59,642 nt of DNA. Source: Phoronis australis. Its lineage: Eukaryota > Phoronida > Phoronidae. The stretch is taken from NCBI GenBank assembly GCA_002633005.1, contig NMRA01000201.1:441989-501630 (forward strand). Direction: 5' to 3'. A model generated the notes under the pieces. The model made no database searches. It worked only from the letters and a program-made list of their open reading frames with translations, and had not been told where the DNA came from. Below are positions 1 through 17,000 of this stretch, in pieces. Made by a program: the position numbers and the translations under genes. Positions within the stretch are counted from its first letter, which is position 1. Every line of letters starts with the position of its first letter.

Positions 1-103
1 CCCCCATTCGGTGCTCTGCGCATCTACAATCGTGGTTTGCGCAAATGCTTACGGCCGGACAAAATGTTGTCCCCCCCCTTGCGATATCCTAGATCCGCCA
101 CTG
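1..103. repeat. Right end of a hAT-like MITE, cut by the window edge
   Basis: The segment ends GATATCCTAGATCCGCCACTG. The same terminal word (CAGTGGCGGATCTAGG in reverse) closes related elements at 325, 9336 and 13768. It also shares an inner block resembling CAATCGCGCTTTGCCCAATT with them. The CAGTG-type terminus is typical of hAT elements, so the superfamily is inferred. Confidence 0.6.
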
Positions 104-111
104 ACTAGGAC

Positions 112-325
112 CGGTAGCGGATGAGGGGGGAGGTGAGAGGTGAATCCGGCGTGTTCCCTTTTTTTTGTTTTTCTTCTTTATTAGTCCACCGATAGCTCTG
201 AAGTTCTGAAGGGAAGCTCAATATTAGGGCCCCCGCAACTTTGTGCACATACAATCTCGCTTTGCCCAATTCCCCGAGGCAACATGTTGGAATCCCCCTA
301 ATTATGGTATCCTAGATCGCCACTG
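112..325. repeat. hAT-like MITE related to 9030-9336
   Basis: The left side reads GGTAGCGGATGAGGGGGG and the right side ends CCTAGATCGCCACTG. The inner part (a T-run, then GTCCACCGATAG, then CCCCCGCAACTTT) matches the element at 9030-9336, so both are copies of one non-autonomous family. Confidence 0.6.
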
Positions 326-438
326 AGAAGCCAAGATTGCAAGGGGAACTTCAAGCCTCGTCCTCAAGATGGCGCTGATCAATGGTATAGTTGTAAATAC
401 GGGCATGCGCATACATTCTTCCCGTTTTCACATTCAAA

Positions 439-5281
<4,843 letters not shown>

Positions 5282-7600
5282 GATTGAGGTACCTCATTTC
5301 ATATGTTGTTGCGTTGTTTTAAGGTTACAGACTTGGAATCATGCCATGAAAAGGTGCTTTGCACGATTGTTGAGGTTTTGCAAGCGCGGTACCAAATTAC
5401 TTCTACTACACAGAGTCGGGGTGTGCTTCTGGCGAGTGACGTGTTACTGGTAGAGCTGCAAAGTTGAAACATACAGCCTGTATAGTACCCTGTGAGATAC
5501 GGACATGCTCAGCAGAGATCATGCGAGGACTTCGAAGGGAACGAACACACAGAGACTACTCATTTGAGCATAATTCTTTGCTTTTAAGTATTGTTATTTG
5601 AAATATTGGTGACTTTTTGATATCTTTGTCCCAAATCTGGATGCCTGGCTTGCGAAACTCACGCCTTTCACTGGCATGATTCAACATAGGGTTGCTTTTT
5701 GACAAGTTTTTTACAGTACGCATCCAGTGCTCGGTATGTTGACTGGTTGCAGCATGGTCCTGAGGTTTGTTTTCTTGCCATATAGCTAGACTTCTATCAA
5801 GGAGACAAGAGTACGTATGTTGCACCCCCTAGTGGCCTTTTTATTTTGTGCATTGCCTACATGATGCTAATTCTAAAACTTCCATAGACGTTTAAAATTT
5901 ACAGCGCAATCATAGCATTTCAACGCTTAACATTGCTTCTGTTACCTCTTACTGGATAGACTGGTGCACGGTTAGTTCCACTTTTTAATTGAATGTTTCT
6001 TTTGTGTTCCAGGTTTCAACAAAATTGAGGACAACTTCACTTATAAAGATTTGACAGGAGAATGGATGGGAGGTCTTGACCAATGAGAACGCGAATATGG
6101 TGGCACTGCAATCGAGAAATTTTGGACCTGTCCAACTACGTTTTGTTGAAACTGAACAATCGTGTCTCTGTCGAACAATTTGACTGGACTTGAGAACATT
6201 TGTACACAGGAGCTGGGGGGATACTGGATGTTGAATGTTTTTATTTTATGCAGTTATAATATAATTTGCATATCTGTTAACTTAATGACTAATGTTTTCA
6301 TGTGCCCATTTATACATTATGTGGGTGCGTATTGTCGTCATCTCTGTGTGGGCGTCCAGAGTCTGCTGCTGTATCTCCTAAACCCCTTGCATCCTACGAA
6401 GCTGCCGGCAAACGACATTGAGTTTTGGACTGATCCGACTACCGTTGTGCCCCCTAATGGCAATTTTAGTTTTTACGTTCACCTCTATATCTTGGAGTTG
6501 CTTGATGGATTTTCATGTAATAATGTAATAGGTGTGTATGAATGAGACGACTTCTTCCCAATGTGGTATGGAACTGACATTTTGTGCCACATGGGGGCCA
6601 TTTGTATTATTTAGGAGTCCATTTTGTGACATCAGCATCTGTTGGGAAAAATTGAGAGATGTGTTTCTTCAAAGAAGACTGGCCGACTTTCTGACTACTG
6701 CTGTACCTTCTATTGGAAATTTTAATTTTGCTGGTTTACCTGTGTGTATTTAAAGTTCCCTGATGGGTTTTCATCAGATTAGACAGATTTCTGATTAGGA
6801 GGTGACTTTCGTACTCCCATTTTCAAGTGAATTCAACTCTTTCTGTACCATGTAGTGGTCATTTTGTTATTTATGATTGTTTTTGTTGGACTACTGGGCG
6901 TCCCCTTAGTGACATTTTTTGCATCTCGGCTTCATGCAGGGGAGTTCGTGAAATATGACATGGGCGTTCTTATGAAGGTGGCAACAGAGGACAACTTCTT
7001 TGGGACCAATCGGACTCCAAAATGTGACTCACGGTGGCAATTCTGTTTTTTATGTTTGCGGCTGGATAGATTTGGCAAATACGTGTCTGTTGGATGAAGA
7101 TGCTCTAAGTCCATGTGCTTGTAGTGGCAAACAAAGGTTTCCGCCATTTTTGGAGTGCATGTAAACCGCAACGGACAACTACTGAAATGAATCAGATGGT
7201 TGACACAAACAAATTCTGAAAATATCTTGGAAGAGAGTACCCACACCCCCGGCGGGATGCTCCGTCTTCCATGGTCTCCCACTTGGCCATCAAGTATCTG
7301 CGCCCATACCTTCGGGAAGCTCCTTAAACCTACGTGCATTTGATTAGGAATTTAAAAAAATCTTGCCACTCCACAATTGCTGCAGCAGAAGCCAAACTTG
7401 GGTGAAACCAATAGTGCTTAGAACTAAGATAAGGGATGCAGTTCGGAAAATCTATCACCCCACTCCTAAATTGCAAAGACGTGCACTAGATGATTTTTGC
7501 TAATCTGGAATCAGGTTCTAAAGAATTTGCGTTTCTCTGAAATTTGGGGGGAAATTCGGTTAGTTCGAATTTTTGAGAATGAGGACCTTTTGTTCAGAGT
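5282..7600. other. Region downstream of TMEM258 with no recognised gene
   Basis: No conserved protein was recognised on either strand. Between about 6050 and 7090 there are loosely similar stretches (CAATTTTAGTTTTTACG, GAAATTTTAATTTTGC, GGCAATTCTGTTTTTTATG), possibly an old degenerate repeat. It may include the TMEM258 3' untranslated region, but no polyadenylation signal is obvious. Confidence 0.3.
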
Positions 7601-7654
7601 TATGAATTGTGCATTCACCTAATTTTGGTAGTTTCTGCTCTTCTAGTGGACTTT

Positions 7655-7775
7655 TGTCTCGTTCTCTACTTTTTTCGGAGTTTTTGTTTCTCCGAGGCGG
7701 ACCTTTGTGCCTACGTCGTCAAGTGGGGGTGGGGGGGGGGGCTCGTTCAAGCACCCCTGGGTCCGCGCATGAAAA
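7655..7775 (-). repeat. Partial MITE of the CATGCGCGCACC family
   Basis: The block containing GTTTCTCCGAGGCGGACC, a G-run, GCTCGTTC and GGGTCCGCGCATG is the reverse complement of the left half of the element at 37958-38171. The other end is not recognisable. Confidence 0.55.
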
Positions 7776-7928
7776 GCATAATCCAAGTAAAATATACCGC
7801 AGTTCAATTTTCTTACGTCACTCTTATACTCCGTAAATNAAGCACCCCTGGGTCCGCGCTTGAAAAGCATAATCCAAGTAAAATATACCGCAGTTCAATT
7901 TTCTTACGTCACTCTTATACTCCGTAAA
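7749..7928. repeat. Direct duplication around a single N (7839)
   Basis: An 89 base segment starting AAGCACCCCTGGGTCCGCG at 7749 recurs at 7840, immediately after the N, with about one mismatch. Probably an unmerged assembly overlap. Confidence 0.85.
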
Positions 7929-9029
7929 TCGTAATTTGGTAGTAGACCGGCATATTTTTGACACACTTAAAAAATGAATTTCGTAAAAATACGCCCCTAA
8001 GTTCGAAATCGTACCCTAAACGCACAACGCGCGTCAAAAAACTAACCTTTTCTTGTGACATTTTGTTGAAAGATGGTTTCCAAATACCTGGTGTATCTGT
8101 CTCCTTGGGGGTTTGCCGCCCATACACCAAAATACACTCGCCTATATTGGGGTGCGAAATTGGCGGAAGTCCAGGTGGTGGATGCAGTGTCGCCACAGGG
8201 AACAACCGGGGGAGGGCAAAGTTTGCCGAAGTCGAGTTACTTATGTTGTTCTAACCTCCCAATAATATCTACCTTTACGCACCCGCAACTCAGTATGCCA
8301 TATAAATGTTAGCATTCATGACAACAACAATCCTAATAGTAATAAATAAGAACAATGATCGATATGGGTCACTGAGCAGCACTGTGATATCCCTAGCTGG
8401 ACAAAAATTCATTTCCATGACTGACCTGGACGTCTGAGGCCCAAACCCCATCATTCGCCACGTCATAATTTCCAAAGGAGGGGGGGGGGGGTAATGCCGC
8501 GGCGACCCTGTGAGTGGTGATCCCTAAGATAAACGGATAAAAAACGAAAAAGTGACTACTGATTCAGTCCGAAAGGAGAATTACAAGTACATTACATTTC
8601 ACAAAACCAGGTAGGCCTACTCGAGAGGTCATTTCGCTCTCCTTCCCAGTGTCCCTTCAAACAAAGGATAGGCCTTTATCACTTCGAATCTTGCAGTCTT
8701 TGTGCCGTTAGTCGGTGACTCATACATCATTACAAATTTATTACATTTTAATGCATTTATTGATCATTAATTTCTTCAATAAATCCATTTCAACCAGCTG
8801 ATTCCATTAACAATCAAGGCACATTTTCCATTAATAAAACTGGCACTAAAACAAGTTTTATTGGTCATTTGCTGTAATTTTTACGCGAGCATCACAGCGG
8901 TCTACTACAACTCAAAAAGGGGAATGATATGTCAACTGTAGAATCCACTCGTATATACCGAAAGAGTCAATATGTAATTTCTCCCCGCCAGTGACACCGA
9001 CTCGTTCTTTTCAGGGCACCTATAGCTTC
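7929..9029. other. Intergenic stretch, nothing recognised
   Basis: Apart from a short G-run near 8480 I see no gene, RNA gene or defined repeat. Confidence 0.3.
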
Positions 9030-9336
9030 CATAGGCGGATCTAGGGGGGCAGGGGGCCTGCCCCCCTTGACTGCCACAAGCAAAATGAAACAGCAACAGC
9101 GCGAAGCGTGAGGAAATACGGAGTTCAGGAGCTAGGAGTAGGAGCGGACGAGGAGAGGGGCTGAGACGCGGAAACGCGTTCCCGTTTTTTTTTTCGTCCA
9201 CCGATAGATTTTCTGGACAGAAGGTCTACATCCTCGCCCCCTCCGCAACTTTCGGGCCGCCTGTGCCCATACAATCGCGCTTTGCCCAATTCCCGAGGAT
9301 GTTGCCCCCCCTTATGGTATCCTAGATCCGCCACTG
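9030..9336. repeat. hAT-like MITE
   Basis: The left end reads TAGGCGGATCTAGGGGGG and the right end GGTATCCTAGATCCGCCACTG, forming an inverted terminal repeat. The interior is G/C-run rich and non-coding. It is the best-preserved long member of the family also seen at 1-103, 112-325 and 13768-14085. Confidence 0.65.
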
Positions 9337-9955
9337 AGCTTCTTATACTCAAGCGCAAAACTCTTCTCTCAAGCACGTTATTCTCTCACAGACGCACATC
9401 CTCCAAACCCGCACTACTTTTGTTGTCGCGACCACGGAGAGACCAATCCTGCTCGTGCACATTATTTCTTGACCGCCCCGCTACAGGCGGTGACGCATAT
9501 TTCGCACATTTTCGAACCGACCTGGTGAACTGTTTTCGTGTTATTTCACAGGATTTCTGTTTCGTTTTTTCAATAAATTATTTAAATACCGTAAACTCAA
9601 ATAGAAGTTGTATTTTTTCACTACACGCTGTGAATGTTATGCAGTTTATGAAATCTCGTTAAAAATTATCGAAACCATATCAATGCTGAGTGGGTTTGAG
9701 TTTGGCATAAGTCGGGGCGCTGGGCAAGTGGTCTAAATAAAAAATAATTGTAAAAACTGCCTTCAAGTTCACGAAGATGTTAGATATGCATTTATTGGCC
9801 ATAATTTGGTCTAATACAGCACAAAACAATACAATCATGAGTAGATTAGCACAGACGGAGCACGACAAAGCGACTAATCTTGACAGTACACATATTAAGT
9901 AATTTGTTCCTGGTGTGCTCAACAAGTAATAAACTGTGGAACCAGTGGGGATCTG

Positions 9956-10115
9956 CAGGGGCGGATCCAGGATTTTGAGTATGGGGCGGGCAGGGCACAT
10001 AGCCCAGGACTGTTCTCTACAGACAAGGCGCACCCCGAACTGTCGACTGGAATCTGGGAGAATTTTAGGAGGGGGGGGGCATGGCCCACTTGGCCCCCTT
10101 CTAAATCCGCGACTG
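9956..10115. repeat. hAT-like MITE, different subfamily
   Basis: It begins CAGGGGCGGATCCAGGATTT and ends TCTAAATCCGCGACTG, an imperfect inverted terminal repeat of about 16 bases around 160 bases of non-coding sequence. Flanking target duplication is not clear. Confidence 0.6.
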
Positions 10116-10356
10116 ATGTGGAAATTCCGCTTGGGGCACCCCAGTAACACGTGTTGCGAGATTCAAAAAGTCGGGAACCCTGTTCCCTATATAAATCATC
10201 CTGCAACCGGGACACAGGCTCTCAGGCACAATTGGGAACACTGAACCCAAGTTCTCAGTCGCTTGTTCTAGGGCCTTGCCTACAAGATGTATACAAGCGA
10301 CTTGATGAGACAGTGACCGGTGGAGGTTTCTCCGCAGCTATACACCTTATTCAGCT

Positions 10357-10508
10357 GTCGCCATTTTAGCATTGAGCCTCTTTTTAAAAAAATGCATGCA
10401 TTTGAGACATAAATATAACGAGGCACGCGGAAAAAGTCACGCTTTGCGCTTTGATCAAGTGCAGAATGCATTGTTTTTGAAACCTAAAAAGAGGCTCACT
10501 TTGGCGAC
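10357..10508. repeat. 152 bp MITE with GTCGCCA termini
   Basis: The left arm GTCGCCATTTTAGCATTGAG followed by CCTCTTTTT is mirrored by AAAAAGAGGCTCACTTTGGCGAC on the right. AATGCATGCATT-like words also face each other inside. Non-coding. Confidence 0.6.
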
Positions 10509-13500
10509 GAATATCTGTGAGGCTCTGTACAGTTAGTTACCCAACCCCGCTCTGCCTGTCCTCACCATATTTTTCATCTTGAAGACCCTGGCAAATCCGG
10601 CCTGCACCCATGATTTGTGGATGTGAGACTTTGTTTAATAAAGCACTGCAATTCCCATTGATTGCAATTGAAAAGTCGCCCAGTGTTCACTTTTCTCTAG
10701 GCGCGTGCGCCTACGCGTGCAACACCACTCAGTAGACCGAGATTTACAGCTGGAATAATTCCGCTGCATGCGCCGCCTGGCGAACAGGTAAGGACTGAAA
10801 CTAGATCTAGCATCCAATCAAATCGTGATTATAGTCCAGACCCTGTGACATTCATGGTGGCTATTATTTAGGTCAGCCATTGTGTAGACATTCACATTGT
10901 AATGAGACTGAGTCATTTATCACTCTTCGCTCAGGTATTCAATTCAGCCATCTTGAACCTTGCGTTCATTCATGACTCGGTCATGGCTTAGTCAGGTGTG
11001 ATGTCGCAAGCTCGACCGCTGTCGCCACGCAGAGCGAGGCTAAAGGTTTTCGGGATGCGACTTTGCAGCGAGCAAATACGAGATGTAACGTGTACGACTA
11101 CTTGAGGAATACACCAGATCGAGGAACCCGGTCCAACCGCTTTGGACCCGCTACAACTACGTGTACGTACGGTAGGAAGTTTATAGTGGGAAGGATCTCG
11201 TACCGGGGAATGCACATTGGCTGTTGTCTTAACCACGCCCAAGACCTACAGTAGTTCTGGTAAATTCTATTGTGTGATTGCAAGTCATTGACGTTTAGTC
11301 ATGGCCTTTCTTATCTTTTATAATCCGTCACTGTTCCATAATATACGTGAAATCCTCCAATTTACTGCCGTTATCAAGTGGTGTGTGTATTCTCCATGGT
11401 CCTCGTGAACCCAATAAGCCAAATTATCAGTTTGTGTATTGCTCAATCAGCGCAACTGTATTTGGAAGTTAAACACGTATTTTGAGGATTCCAAGTTCGA
11501 GGCGACCTTTACTACGCTTTTCTGGCCTTATATAGACGTCACATCTGGCGTGGAGACTACAATTTCAGTGATTAAAATACCGTTAAATTTGTTTAAAGCC
11601 GTTTGTTTGACCCGTCTATCAAAAATAACTTTCGGTTTTAGCAGTAATTAATTGTTCTGTAATTGTTCCTTGCTCAGAAGTAAATAAACCTACTGCGCTT
11701 GGAAAGAATTAGTATTGCGTTATTGCTCGAGACCGGGGTCAATAAGTTGGGTTGACCTGGCGTCAACTTACGCGCCAATGATGTCCCCGAGCAAAGGAAG
11801 TTTTGCCCAAACCCGAAGAGCAATGTGAGAAGAAACTGCAAGTAGTTTAAATTAAAACTCGGCCAGTTTTGCATAAGACAAAGTCGCAGCCTTATGCCAA
11901 ACGCATTAAAATTGTATTCTTTTTATGGAAAATGGTGTAAAATTTTATGGTAATAATTACCGGTGAAAAGTAAATGTCACGCTTGAATTAGAGATCGTGA
12001 TCTTAAGTTATTCCAACCCACGATTGTACCTGAACCTTCATAGCTTAGAATCTAGCATTGCGTTCAAACAACTTTCCTCGTATTTATGAACACAATACTT
12101 CATGCCCTTGAGATACAGGTGATAACGTGCGGGACATCATTGGTGAGAAAACACACGTCACATTTCCTGGAAGTAAAAAGCGAACACAGAGGTGAAGCAA
12201 TTTTCCGGTGAACGGGTTAAGCAAAGGTCAGAACGAGATGGATGAAGAAAATGGGTGCAGACAAGTTAGCAGTTCCCACCTGTCAGATCTCTTAAACGAC
12301 GCCACGATTAACATATATAAATCTACATTAATATTGCTTGCCTAGCGTAGAACTCTTGCTATATGTTGACCAAATGTAAAATGGAAAGATTTATAAAATT
12401 AAGATTAACGGTGCACTTATCATACTAAACAAAGTGTTTTTAAGCCATGACATCCCATGATAAACTATGCAAATTTGACTGAGTGGCACTGACTTCATAA
12501 ATCAAGGCGGATAACGCAGGGTCGAATCCTAAAGGCCACGAAACCAGTACGTCATGTCTCTTTTTGACGTTGTTGATTGTAATCCATTTTGAGCATAACA
12601 CGCTTCAGAGCTTCTGTTTGGACGCCTTGTGCGTTTGGATACACTACATAAAAAGACCGTTCGATTTTCTTGGACCTTCGTGTATCACCATGACATTAGT
12701 CATTTCTACTGAGGGTTGGACCCGCATTTTATGTGGTCGACATTAGTCCACGCGTCTCCGTACACGACCCGGAATGCAATGGCGTACGTAATGAGTGTCA
12801 TCCTGAATCGGTTCTATTGTACGCGAACAATAAATTTGATGTATGTGAAATACTGCGCATAGTGGTGGCTATAGATTATTAATGAATGCGTGGGAGCCGT
12901 AGGCCTATTGTAAACCCCTGCTGTTGACGTAGGTAAAGCTTGTCGTGGCATTTCCCCAGAATTAAAAGAAATGGTGGAATTTTTTTGTAAGAGGGTACAA
13001 ACCCACCTTCCGTCCAAAAGGACACTTCTGAGTTGGCTTTTTTCTTAACAGTTTAACAAATGTTCTCAGCCTTTTCATTACTAATCTTCAAAGTGATTCC
13101 TGGGCTCTGAAAGTAAATTACAGACAATTCGTTATTTCCTTAGTACTGGCACACTATAAATCGAGACCAATTTTTATTTATGTTATCGAACTGCCTTTCC
13201 GGGTTGAATATTGTAGCTTTTCAGCTCACTAAAGCGGCCTGACCAACAGAGTTTTAAAACGAGGGGAAGGATCTTCAAAAATGAATTGAGCAATCTATGA
13301 CCCGTCTACCTTTAGTAATGCTATGCTTTTGTAGTGTGTAAAATTGTGCACTGTCACACGAGACCCCAGTTAAGTTAAACTCCGGGCTACATTGGCAGAC
13401 AATGGAGCTTTGTGTTGTGCCAACACGAATCCTATACACTGCAGACGTCACTATTATCTCCTCTACGAGACTTCACCTACATGTATAAAAACACCGACTG

Positions 13501-13767
13501 TCTTGGTGAAGACCCTGGCGGATCCCAGATGTTACGAAGGCCGAACCCATCCACACATTCCGAAAGAAAATGTTCGCGTAACCCATACAATGGTGACCCA
13601 CTGTCCCACTACACATGCCTATATATGGTACTGAGGCAAGGATTGGATTTATGGGATTTCATAATCCATAAAATTTAGGAACACCGGCCATTTTACATAG
13701 AGTGGGAGTTCCATGTCTTTGGGCGCACGTGAAAGCGAATATTTCCATTGTGTTTTCGAGTCGTTAG
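10509..13767. other. Intergenic stretch, no gene recognised
   Basis: Both strands have only short open frames without recognisable protein features, and no tRNA- or rRNA-like sequence was found. Confidence 0.3.
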
Positions 13768-14085
13768 CAGTGGCGGATCTAAGATACCATAAGGGGGGGC
13801 AACACTTTGTCTCGGGCAATCGCGTAAAGCATGCGCGCCCCCAGCCTGAAGTGAAGGAGGGCTTGGACTTCTGAGAGTGTGGACCTCCTTGCTGAAATGC
13901 AACCGCACGACTAAAACAGGGAAACGCTTTCTGCACCTTGTTTCGGCCTCTTCGTCATTACCAGGGTTAATTTGTAAACTCAATATTTACTCACGCTCTC
14001 TCTGTCTGCTGTCTTCCTGTTTTATTTTTGGCGGCTGCCAAGGGGGGGGGGGGCGGGGACCCGCCTCTCCCCTAAATCCGCTTGT
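13768..14085 (-). repeat. hAT-like MITE, reverse orientation
   Basis: It starts CAGTGGCGGATCTAAGATACC and ends CCCCTAAATCCGCTTGTG after a long G-run. The inner CTCGGGCAATCGCG block matches the reverse complement of the 9030-9336 element. Confidence 0.65.
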
Positions 14086-17000
14086 GGTTAGTAGCGTAAT
14101 ATAGCAAAATGATAGCCTCTGGAGTGATTGAGGATTTTAGCCGCAAGTAAAAACTTCCTTGTGTCTTCGGAATGCAGCTCAGGATTTCTCATTTAGGAAG
14201 GTCACTATCCAGAACAAGTATCCAGCTGGTCATCAATCCCATGGTAATCCTATGGTGTGAACAGTGGCGTCACGTATGGGAGGGAAAACTACTCAGGCAT
14301 CGTGAGATTAGGAAAACGTATTTATTATGTGGGGAATACGCCAAGTCCTATACGCATAACATAAAAGTCACTCCACCGTTACGTGTGGAAGGGAATAGAT
14401 GAGATTCTCGATATATTTAGTTACGATAACTGCGATTTTCAACGGATTTTATTGTTTTAAATTAGACAATGTAGCTCTGGTCCGAGCTTATGACATCAAG
14501 CACTCTCTTCCCATTCGGGAATTTATTAATACCCAAAAACCAGTAAAATCTCTCCCTCCAAAATCCTGACATCAGTAATTGAAGGAAGTTTACTTACTTC
14601 GTAAATTCTTATTATAAGGCGCATTCCAGCAATACTATCTCGGCCCAAGCACAAACATAAAATACGTTTTTATTGAACGGAATTTTGTCTGCTCAACAAG
14701 AAGGACATTATGTCATGTCTGCCAATGAACGCACGCTCGGCTAAAGCAACAATGGCGGTTTTGTGGGTCGTTGAATATTTTTGACGATCAACTTTATCTT
14801 GACGCACTTGCAATAATAACCCCAAAAGCGTAACAAGAAACTACGTCCATTCAAAACCAACGTGTGTGAAAATTTGAGAAGATCCTTTCCAAAGCTTTTA
14901 TGACAATGAGTGCGTGAAGCCTTGTTTGTATCGAGTCTGCCTTGTCCAGCAATTTTATCCCAGTGCAGTCCTACACATTGGGACCGGCATATTACTCCTA
15001 GGTTGTTTTTACCGTAGCCTTGCATTGTAACATGACCAAAACTGTCGGCAAAATAGCCTATAGCTTTATTTTATCAAGGCACCTAGATTTCCCTTCTCGC
15101 TCACACTATTCTTCTCACGCGCACACACATTCACCTTCCTGTACTAGGCCTACTTTTTGCGTCGGGCGATCATATTTTTGGTCCCACAAATGGAAACCAA
15201 AACAAACCAAGTATTCACATATTTACACTTTTCGTTAAAGATAACATGAAAATTCTTTGAATTTACTTCGCGCTCAGTTACACTTGTCGATGGTCTTCGT
15301 ATGCTGCGACCTCATGAACGCCAGTAGTGGTAAAAGTGTTGATAATTTTCGTATTATTTTATGAGAGACAGATAATTTATATTTGAATTTACGAAATTCA
15401 ACTAATTTATTGAAAATAAATCATGAAACAGCTACAAAAAGAGTGCTGCAGGACGATCGACCGGTTTTTCCGTGAACGGAAAAGTGGCACCGGGGGCTGG
15501 AAATACTGCGCAGGAACAGTGTTGTTTCGTCCACGACCAAAGAAATGTCCCCGAGACGCGAAAAGTGGGTCGGCAGGGCGAATATGCATCTTTGAGAAGG
15601 TAACAGGGTTTGTGAAAGATTTTTTGCGCTGGCAGGTCCGAGTAGCGGGTAGGCAGGGAAGCATAGGCGCTTTAATATTTATGTCCTGACAAATCATAGT
15701 AATTAAAGCAGCTATAACCCGCCTTAGGTCACAAAAAGCAAGTTTTCGTTTAGAAGACATACCGTTAAGAAAGTGGTCTAAGATTCTTCCTTATCAAATA
15801 GGATGTAATTTTTATGCTCGGAAAGAACAAGGAGGTCGTAATCGCTGGAAACCAGAGTCCACAAATTGACTTGTCACAACGTGTCATTTTATCCGCCGAG
15901 CATGGTCTCAAGCAATAGCGGTCATTGTCTGATCTTTGCTTGACCAATACTCACTTCTCAACTGAATAAGAAACAAACTGAGACCGATCATTACTCTCGA
16001 CGGAACGCGGGTTTAGAACAGATCTCGGAAAGTCCGCGAGTGTAGTCGAGCGGTGCAAAAGCCCTTTGAACGAACGTATGTAACCTCGTGGGATCGCAGC
16101 ACGCTTTCAATAGTCGCAAGATTTCGATTCCAGTGACCACTGAAAACTGCTTTGAAACGATTGCTAGATTGGTCGTGCGACTGCTTTAAAACCCAGTCTC
16201 GAATGACCATGGCTTTTTGCCTCGGTGGCGGAAGGCGACATAGAATAGCACAAGATTATTCGTTTTCTTTTGCACCCGCGGATTCTTCCGACTGAATTGA
16301 TTCTCTAGAGATGGAACAACTAATATGATTCAATTTGCAAAATGCACCTGCCTGGGACAATGTTTCCCGCAACTATGATGAAAAATATTAACCACCAGTC
16401 GTACAGTATGTCCAAGTGCCAAGCGAAAATGCAACATGGCGTGACAATCAGGCCATCAACATTCGCGTAGATAATCAGATCTAATTAAGGCTATTATTCA
16501 TAAGCGGGCAAGTTTTCGACAAGATGAAAGACATATCGCAACATACATTGTGCTCGGCCAGCAGTTAATACTGTTCATAGCATTGTTTCAAGAGCATTCC
16601 GTGTTGATTCTGCTGCATATACTTATAATATCATTTCCAGGGCTCCACGGCGTGGTAACAATTAGGGATCCGCATGGAGGACGGTCGTCAACTGGCGGAC
16701 ACCACACAGCCAGGCGTCACCAGTAAGGAAGCATTTCAAGTTAACGTCCAAATGATATTTTGACTAAGGAATAGTTATTGCTTAAGTGTACCCTTGCGGC
16801 CCGTTTTATCAAAAGTCGTAGACCTTCGCCCTCGACGTATGCCCGACCGTAGGCCTATACACGGCCGTAACTTATAGGTTACACGGCCGTGATTGTAACT
16901 TACGGACACTGCTTTTGTCTGGAAAGTGAAACGTACATGTAGGACCAACGTGTCCGAAACTTCATCAACATATTGATAAAACGGGCCTGGACAACTCCGA

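Noticed and set aside
12460-12545. tRNA-like word GGGTCGAATCC
   Set aside because: No matching acceptor stem, D arm or anticodon arm could be arranged around it.
15407-15760. 117-codon minus frame
   Set aside because: No domain or splice signals, and an equally open plus frame overlaps it.
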